The notes below the pieces were generated by a model. The model did not search any database, was not told the origin of the DNA, and saw nothing but the letters and a program-made list of their open reading frames with translations. DNA of 64,000 bases from assembly GCA_031425695.1 (NCBI GenBank), contig JANPJV010000021.1, positions 1-64,000 on the forward strand. Reading direction: 5' to 3'. The position numbers and the translations under genes are program-made. This document shows positions 59,577 through 64,000 of this stretch, in pieces. This stretch comes from JANPJV01 sp031425695. Its GTDB lineage: Bacteria; Pseudomonadota; Gammaproteobacteria; Xanthomonadales; SZUA-5. Within the stretch, counting starts at the first letter, position 1, and every line of letters begins with the position of its first letter.

Positions 59577-61415
59577 ATGCCCATCCGCGTCCTCTCCGAC
59601 CACCTCATCAATCAGATCGCCGCGGGCGAGGTGATCGAGCGGCCGGCGTCGGTGGTCAAGGAACTGCTCGAGAACGCGCTGGACGCAGGTGCGAGCGTCA
59701 TCGAGCTGGATATCGAGGCGGGTGGGGCGAAGTTGATCCGGGTCGTGGACAACGGCGGGGGGATGTTGCCGGACGAGTTGACGGTTGCGTTGCAGCGGCA
59801 TGCGACGAGCAAGATTTCGAACCTGGAAGACCTGGAAGGCGTGCTTTCCCTGGGCTTTCGCGGTGAGGCGCTGCCGAGCATCGCTTCGGTTTCGAGATTG
59901 AGTCTCTCCTCGCGGCGCGCGGCCGCGGAGCACGGGTTCAAAGTCGATGTGGCCGGCGGCCAGTGCTCGCCGCCGAAGGCGCAGGCGATGCGGCCGGGGA
60001 CGCGGGTCGAGGCGTGGGACCTCTTCTATAATGTGCCGGCGCGCCGCAAGTTCTTGCGCGCTGAGAAGACCGAGTTTGGACACATCGAAGACTGCGTGCG
60101 CGCCCTGGCGCTCGCGCGCACCGATGTGGAATTCCGCCTGAGCCACAACGGCAAGGCGCAGTTGCCGTTGCGGCCGGCGCTGGACGCGGCGGCAATGCGC
60201 GTCCGATTGCGCGCTGTGATCGGGCCCGACTTCGCAGAGCGGGCACTGACACTCGAGCACGAAGGTGCCGGCTTGCGCCTGCATGGTTGGGTCGGCCTGC
60301 CGACCGATGCGCGTTCGCAGGCGGACCAGCAATATTTCTACGTCAACGGTCGGCTCGTGCGCGACCGCCTGGTCGCCCATGCGGTGCGCCAGGCATATAG
60401 CGACGTCCTCTTCCACGGCCGCCACCCGGCCTTCGTGCTGTACCTCACGATCGACCCGACGCGGGTCGACGTGAACGTGCATCCGGCCAAGCACGAGGTG
60501 CGCTTCCGCGACGGGCGGACCGTGCATGACATGATCTACCGCACGCTGCACGAGGCGCTTGGCGCAACGCGGGCGGGGACGGGTGTCGGCGCCGCGGCGG
60601 CGGGATCGATTCTGTCGGACGCGCCGGGTGTAGCCCATGGATTCAGTGCGCCGGCTTACGGGAACGGATCGAACGCCACGGCTGCGACCTACGCGGGGCC
60701 CGCGAGTCAGTTGTCGATGCCTTACACGCGCATAGCCGAAGGCTCCATGGATGCGCTGCGCGCGCTCTACGGCGTGCCGCAGGCGGCGGTGCAATCGCGT
60801 CCGGTCATGGGCGTGGAGGACGAGTCCAACGTTCCCCCGCTGGGCTTTGCACTGGCCCAGCTGCACGGCATTTTCGTGCTCGCCGAAAACAACGCTGGGC
60901 TGGTGGTCGTCGACATGCACGCGGCGCATGAGCGCATCACCTATGAACGTCTCAAGCGCGCGCTCGATGGTGCCGGTGTGCGTGGCCAGAGCTTGCTGGT
61001 CCCGATCCAGGTCGCTGTCTCGCAACGCGAAGCGGACCTGGCCGAGAACGCATCCGAACAGTTCGAAGCGCTCGGCTTCGAGATCATTCGCTCGGGGCTC
61101 GAGTGCTTGAGCGTACGGCGCGTGCCGACCGCGCTCATCGATCTCGACCTCGAGGCGCTGGTGCGTGATGTGCTCGCTGACCTGCGCGAACATGGTACCT
61201 CGACGCGCGTCGAGGAGACCCGCAACGAGCTGTTGTCGACGCTCGCCTGCCATGCATCAGTGCGCGCCAACCGCCGCCTCAGCGTTCCAGAAATGAATGC
61301 GTTGCTGCGTGACATGGAAGCGACCGAGCGCAGCGGCCAATGCAACCACGGGCGGCCGACCTGGGTGCAGCTCGACAAGGCCGCGCTCGATCGCCTATTC
61401 CTGCGTGGACGCTGA
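59577..61415 (+). CDS. mutL: DNA mismatch repair protein MutL
   Basis: ATG 59577 gives 612 residues. The GHKL ATPase N-terminus has LSDHLINQIAAGEVIERPASVVKELLENALDAGA, VDNGGGM, HATSKISNLEDLEGVLSLGFRGEALPSIASVS and VHPAKHEVRF. The C-terminal region has VVVDMHAAHERITYERLK, the endonuclease-type DQHA(x)2E(x)4E motif with Met for Gln, and CNHGRPTWVQLDK near the end. MutL couples MutS mismatch recognition to strand incision and excision. A housekeeping gene flanking the polysaccharide locus, so the locus boundary is probably nearby. No convincing promoter in the 79-base gap before it. Confidence 0.96.
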   Translation: MPIRVLSDHLINQIAAGEVIERPASVVKELLENALDAGASVIELDIEAGGAKLIRVVDNGGGMLPDELTVALQRHATSKISNLEDLEGVLSLGFRGEALPSIASVSRLSLSSRRAAAEHGFKVDVAGGQCSPPKAQAMRPGTRVEAWDLFYNVPARRKFLRAEKTEFGHIEDCVRALALARTDVEFRLSHNGKAQLPLRPALDAAAMRVRLRAVIGPDFAERALTLEHEGAGLRLHGWVGLPTDARSQADQQYFYVNGRLVRDRLVAHAVRQAYSDVLFHGRHPAFVLYLTIDPTRVDVNVHPAKHEVRFRDGRTVHDMIYRTLHEALGATRAGTGVGAAAAGSILSDAPGVAHGFSAPAYGNGSNATAATYAGPASQLSMPYTRIAEGSMDALRALYGVPQAAVQSRPVMGVEDESNVPPLGFALAQLHGIFVLAENNAGLVVVDMHAAHERITYERLKRALDGAGVRGQSLLVPIQVAVSQREADLAENASEQFEALGFEIIRSGLECLSVRRVPTALIDLDLEALVRDVLADLREHGTSTRVEETRNELLSTLACHASVRANRRLSVPEMNALLRDMEATERSGQCNHGRPTWVQLDKAALDRLFLRGR

Positions 61416-61509
61416 TTTGGAGTGCGGCGCCCTGCGCCGCTTTGGGTGCTTTTCACCCACAGGCCAAGGCAAAGCCATCCAAAGCGGCGCGGAGCGCCGT
61501 ACTCCAAAT
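61415..61509. repeat. 95-bp REP/BIME-like palindromic element between mutL and a GT gene
   Basis: Two 31-base arms, 61415-61445 (begins ATTTGGAGTGCGGCGCCC) and 61479-61509 (ends CGTACTCCAAAT), are inverted repeats with three mismatches. Each arm is itself palindromic (GCGGCG...CGCCGC), and the spacer contains a third small stem (GGGTG...CACCC). It begins at the last base of the mutL stop. This three-hairpin arrangement is that of a bacterial interspersed mosaic element / RAYT-type REP pair. It may also terminate mutL transcription, although no T-run follows the second arm. Confidence 0.8.
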
Positions 61510-61576
61510 GGATCGTCGCCCGCATGAGCTGCGAACCGGAATCGAACTGTGGTCACTCAAGCAACCAAAGGCCGTA

Positions 61577-62773
61577 GTGAACACCTCAAGCCCGCGCGTC
61601 TTCGTCATCAACCAATGGCTGCCGCCAGACTTCGCGCCGACCGCGGTATTGGCGGGCGAAATCATCGAGCTCCTGCGCGCCGCCGGCATACCGCTGGTGC
61701 TGATCTCCCGCGAGCGTGCGGGCGCGGCGGCGGACGCCATTCCGGGAATCGAACGTCACGTCGTCGATCGGCTTGCCTCGGGCCCGACCGGCATCCTCGC
61801 CAAGCTGTTGGCGTGGCCGACGTTCGCACGCCGCGCGCTCGCGGTTCTCGCCCGCGAACTTCGCGCTGGCGACACCTTGCTGGTGACCAGTGATCCGCCG
61901 CTCTTCTATGTGCTCACAGTCCTGCTCGCCAAGCGCCGCGGGGCGCGCGTGGTCCACTGGAGCCAGGATGTGTACCCCGACATCGTCGAGCAGCATGCGT
62001 CTGCAACCTGGCTCGCGTACCTATTGCTGTTGCCACTGCGCCGGCTGCGCAACCTGGCGCTGAAAAGGGTCGATACCGCGGTTGCGATCAGCGCTGGCAT
62101 GGCTGCTCGCCTGGGCAGAGCTGGCGCGAACGTCACCGAAATTCCGAATTGGGCGCGCGACGACCGTCTCCATGCACGCGCGCAAGGTGAGTCGTCCCTG
62201 CGTCGCGCGCACTTTGCGGACAGTGATTTCGTGTTGGCCTATTCGGGCAATCTCGGGCGCGTGCATGAGTTCGAGACGCTTACCACCGCCGCGTTCTTGC
62301 TCGAGCACGAAAAGCACATTCGCTTCCTGATCGTGGGAGGTGGACCCCGACTGGCCGAGCTGAAAGCCCGGGTCGCAACAAATCCACCAGCGCAGTTCGT
62401 TTTCCTGGGCCCGCAACCCGAAAGCGCGCTCGAAGACAGCCTGGCCGCCGGGGACGCGCACCTGGTCAGCCTGCAGATGCAGTTTGAAGGCCTGGTGCTG
62501 CCGAGCAAGCTCTACAGCATTGCGGCGGTTGGCCGGGCGATGGTTTTCTGCGGGGATGAAAAAGGCGAGGTCGCGCGGTTGCTGGCAGAGCACGACTGCG
62601 GGCTCAGTGCGGAGCCCGGTGACGCGATCAAGCTGGCCCACCTGATTCGCTCACTGGCATCCGACCGCGAGCGTTGCGCGCAGATGGGTAGCAACGCGCG
62701 GGCAATGCTCGACCAGCATTTCTCGCGGGAGGCGGCGCTGGCGAAATGGAAGGACGTTTTGCGGCTGGCGTAA
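61577..62773 (+). CDS. Glycosyltransferase family 4, WbuB/WcaI-like
   Basis: GTG 61577 has AAAGG five bases upstream and gives 398 residues starting (M)NTSSPRVFVINQWLPPDF. ATG 61508 in the same frame lies on the end of the REP-like arm and is less likely. RGARVVHWSQDVYPDIVEQ is the WbuB signature, followed by AVAISAGMAARL, VTEIPNWARDDRL, FVLAYSGNLGRVHEFETLTTAAFL and VSLQMQFEGLVLPSKLYSIAAVGRAMVF, the GT-B donor region. WbuB-like enzymes often transfer FucNAc/Fuc-type sugars. It is convergent with the UbiA-family gene. Confidence 0.87.
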   Translation: MNTSSPRVFVINQWLPPDFAPTAVLAGEIIELLRAAGIPLVLISRERAGAAADAIPGIERHVVDRLASGPTGILAKLLAWPTFARRALAVLARELRAGDTLLVTSDPPLFYVLTVLLAKRRGARVVHWSQDVYPDIVEQHASATWLAYLLLLPLRRLRNLALKRVDTAVAISAGMAARLGRAGANVTEIPNWARDDRLHARAQGESSLRRAHFADSDFVLAYSGNLGRVHEFETLTTAAFLLEHEKHIRFLIVGGGPRLAELKARVATNPPAQFVFLGPQPESALEDSLAAGDAHLVSLQMQFEGLVLPSKLYSIAAVGRAMVFCGDEKGEVARLLAEHDCGLSAEPGDAIKLAHLIRSLASDRERCAQMGSNARAMLDQHFSREAALAKWKDVLRLA

Positions 62774-62795
62774 GCCAAGTTGCCGACATGCGCGC

Positions 62796-63839
62796 TCAAC
62801 GCATGCGGCCACGCAGGTCGTGCCAGGTCTGGCGCAGGCCGTTGCGAAAGGCCAACAGGTGCAGCAGCGCCAGCGGCCAGCATTCCGGGGCTGCAGTGAC
62901 CAGCACTGCGAGCATCAGCAGTGGCAGCCAGTCGGCGTAGAAATTGTCCGCGTACACAAACAGCACTTCGCGCAGCGTCGCCGGCGATGGCAGCCCAAGG
63001 ATGCGCTGGCGCAGGGTGGCCAGGACGGCGTGCACGGCGAAAGCGGGCAGCAGCCACGGCAAGGCGCTCGCCGCGGCTACCGCGAAGGCCAGAAAAGCCA
63101 GCGCTTCCAGGGGTACGAAGACGCGCACCAGCAGGGCGCTCAGGGCCGCCGGGCCCAGGCTGACCGCGAGCGTACGATTGCCCCCGGCTACGTCGTTGGC
63201 GTGATCGAGCAGTTGATGCAGCACGATGTTGCGCAGGCCGAGCGCCAGCTGCCAGGCGAATGCCGTCGCCAGCAAGGCGTCGAAGCCAGCGCGCCGTTCC
63301 GGGGGCAGCGGATCGGCCATGGCCGCGAAGGTCACCATCGCCAGCAGCGCGGGGAGGGCGTGCGCGTACAGCGCATCGACCACCAGCCCAAGCCAGCCGC
63401 GCTCCTTCAGCCGGAATGGTGGCACGCAATACAGCACGAACAAAGCCATCTCGGCCGCCAACAGGAGCGCCGTCGTCGGCGTAACCGGGAGCACTGTCCA
63501 GGGCAGCAAGGCCAGTGCCAGGAAGCCGGCCAGGATCAGCGCGCGCTGCGGATAGCTCATCCCGGCTACCGCATTGTCCTTGCCGACTGCCAGATCCTGG
63601 CGCATGTCGCCGAGGTCATTGAGGAAATAGGCCACCCCGGCAATCCCGGCGATCGTGGCCAGTGACGCCAGCATGCCGACCAAAGCGATCGCCGGCGTCA
63701 CCTCGACGACGCTGATGGTGAGATAGGTGAAGGCGACGAGCAGCGGCGCCTTGTAGTTCCACGGGTTGCGCAAGCGCATCCGGCGCACGACCAACGTGGT
63801 GAAAGCCCGCCACTGGAGCAGCGTGGCCGCCGCGCTCAA
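62796..63839 (-). CDS. UbiA-family prenyltransferase
   Basis: On the minus strand, TTG 63839-63837 overlaps the preceding gene's stop (TTGA) and gives 347 residues with about nine membrane segments. A longer frame to 63938 would overlap that gene by ~100 bases and lacks similarity. VAYFLNDLGDMRQDLAVGK is the first Asp-rich motif (NDxxDxxxD). HQLLDHANDVAGGNRTLA is the second (DxxxD). UbiA proteins attach isoprenoid chains or, as in DPPR synthase, link sugars to polyprenyl phosphate. Given the neighbourhood, a lipid-sugar or isoprenoid role is possible. Substrate undetermined. Confidence 0.82.
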   Translation of the reverse strand: MSAAATLLQWRAFTTLVVRRMRLRNPWNYKAPLLVAFTYLTISVVEVTPAIALVGMLASLATIAGIAGVAYFLNDLGDMRQDLAVGKDNAVAGMSYPQRALILAGFLALALLPWTVLPVTPTTALLLAAEMALFVLYCVPPFRLKERGWLGLVVDALYAHALPALLAMVTFAAMADPLPPERRAGFDALLATAFAWQLALGLRNIVLHQLLDHANDVAGGNRTLAVSLGPAALSALLVRVFVPLEALAFLAFAVAAASALPWLLPAFAVHAVLATLRQRILGLPSPATLREVLFVYADNFYADWLPLLMLAVLVTAAPECWPLALLHLLAFRNGLRQTWHDLRGRMR

Positions 63840-64000
63840 AGATCTTCCGGCCGGGTCTGCAGCACGCTCAGGTGGTAAAGGTTCTGCAGGAAATAGCGGC
63901 TGTTGCCGGCCTGGATGCCGTGCACCGGCTTGCTGCATTTCACCTCGAAGAAATCCACAGGAAATATGTAGTCCTTCCAGTTTTCGATGCGGCCGATCCC
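63836..64000 (-). CDS. Partial gene, C-terminal 54 residues of an unrecognised protein (5' end outside window)
   Basis: The minus-strand frame entering from the right edge encodes (...)GIGRIENWKDYIFPVDFFEVKC, then SKPVHGIQAGNSRYFLQNLYHL, ending TRPEDL, and stops at 63838-63836. Its stop overlaps the TTG of the UbiA-family gene by four bases (TTGA), so the two are co-transcribed leftward. The visible tail is soluble-looking. No family is recognised from this fragment alone. Confidence 0.7.
   Translation of the reverse strand, partial: GIGRIENWKDYIFPVDFFEVKCSKPVHGIQAGNSRYFLQNLYHLSVLQTRPEDL

Noticed and set aside
63840..63938. N-terminal extension of the UbiA-family protein
   Set aside because: It overlaps the coding end of the upstream minus-strand gene and has no membrane or family features; the TTGA-coupled TTG at 63839 fits better.

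Overview
This window is GC-rich DNA that is almost entirely coding. It holds one very large surface-polysaccharide locus (lipopolysaccharide O-antigen, capsule or exopolysaccharide), nearly all on the + strand. The gene families point to a gammaproteobacterium, most likely Lysobacterales (Xanthomonadales). These include a WxcM-type acetyltransferase/isomerase fusion, an EPS-associated MarR-type regulator, an RfaH/NusG paralogue, a Wzm/Wzt exporter, a gingipain-like peptidase with no visible sorting domain, and MutL with a DMHA motif. The taxonomic call is inference from family content; the window contains no rRNA or tRNA.

Layout. (1) 1-5844: the 3' end of a repeat-rich coiled-coil protein, a membrane-anchored TPR protein, a secreted FecR-like protein, an O-antigen ligase/polymerase-type membrane protein and a nucleotidyltransferase-fold protein. 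Two intergenic or overlapping palindromic repeat arrays lie here. (2) 5845-7104: a control module made of an RfaH/NusG-like antiterminator, a strong hairpin with a T-run, and a small MarR-type regulator. (3) 7109-51155: about 42 co-directional genes, most overlapping their neighbour by 4-20 bases, with no convincing terminator inside. They encode an asparagine synthase-like amidotransferase, the ABC exporter Wzm/Wzt, some 18 confident or likely glycosyltransferases, seven methyltransferases, several acyltransferases, a carbamoyltransferase, a second ligase/polymerase-like protein, sugar-nucleotide enzymes (FdtA-like isomerases, a DegT aminotransferase, Gmd, Fcl, GalE), a Gtr-type glucosylation module and a WecA/MraY-type initiating transferase. 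(4) 51338-56275: a very large secreted peptidase of the C25 (gingipain) family followed by a textbook terminator. (5) 56512-59497: a second sugar module (DegT aminotransferase, membrane GT2, WxcM-like fusion). (6) 59577-64000: mutL, a palindromic REP/BIME-like element, a WbuB-like glycosyltransferase, and on the minus strand a UbiA-family prenyltransferase coupled to a gene cut by the window end.

How it works together (inference). WecA-like and GT proteins would build a glycan on undecaprenyl phosphate from nucleotide sugars such as GDP-fucose, UDP-galactose and dTDP-3-amino-3,6-dideoxyhexose. FkbM-type methyltransferases, MBOAT/SGNH, acyltransferase-3, LbH acyltransferases and a carbamoyltransferase would decorate it. 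Wzm/Wzt, whose Wzt has a C-terminal glycan-binding domain, would export it. GtrA/GtrB with two membrane glycosyltransferases would modify it in the periplasm, and the two ligase/polymerase-like proteins would transfer or polymerise it. No Wzx flippase and no Wza/Wzb/Wzc export machinery were found in the window. The regulatory module just upstream suggests that processive antitermination lets RNA polymerase traverse the unusually long operon.
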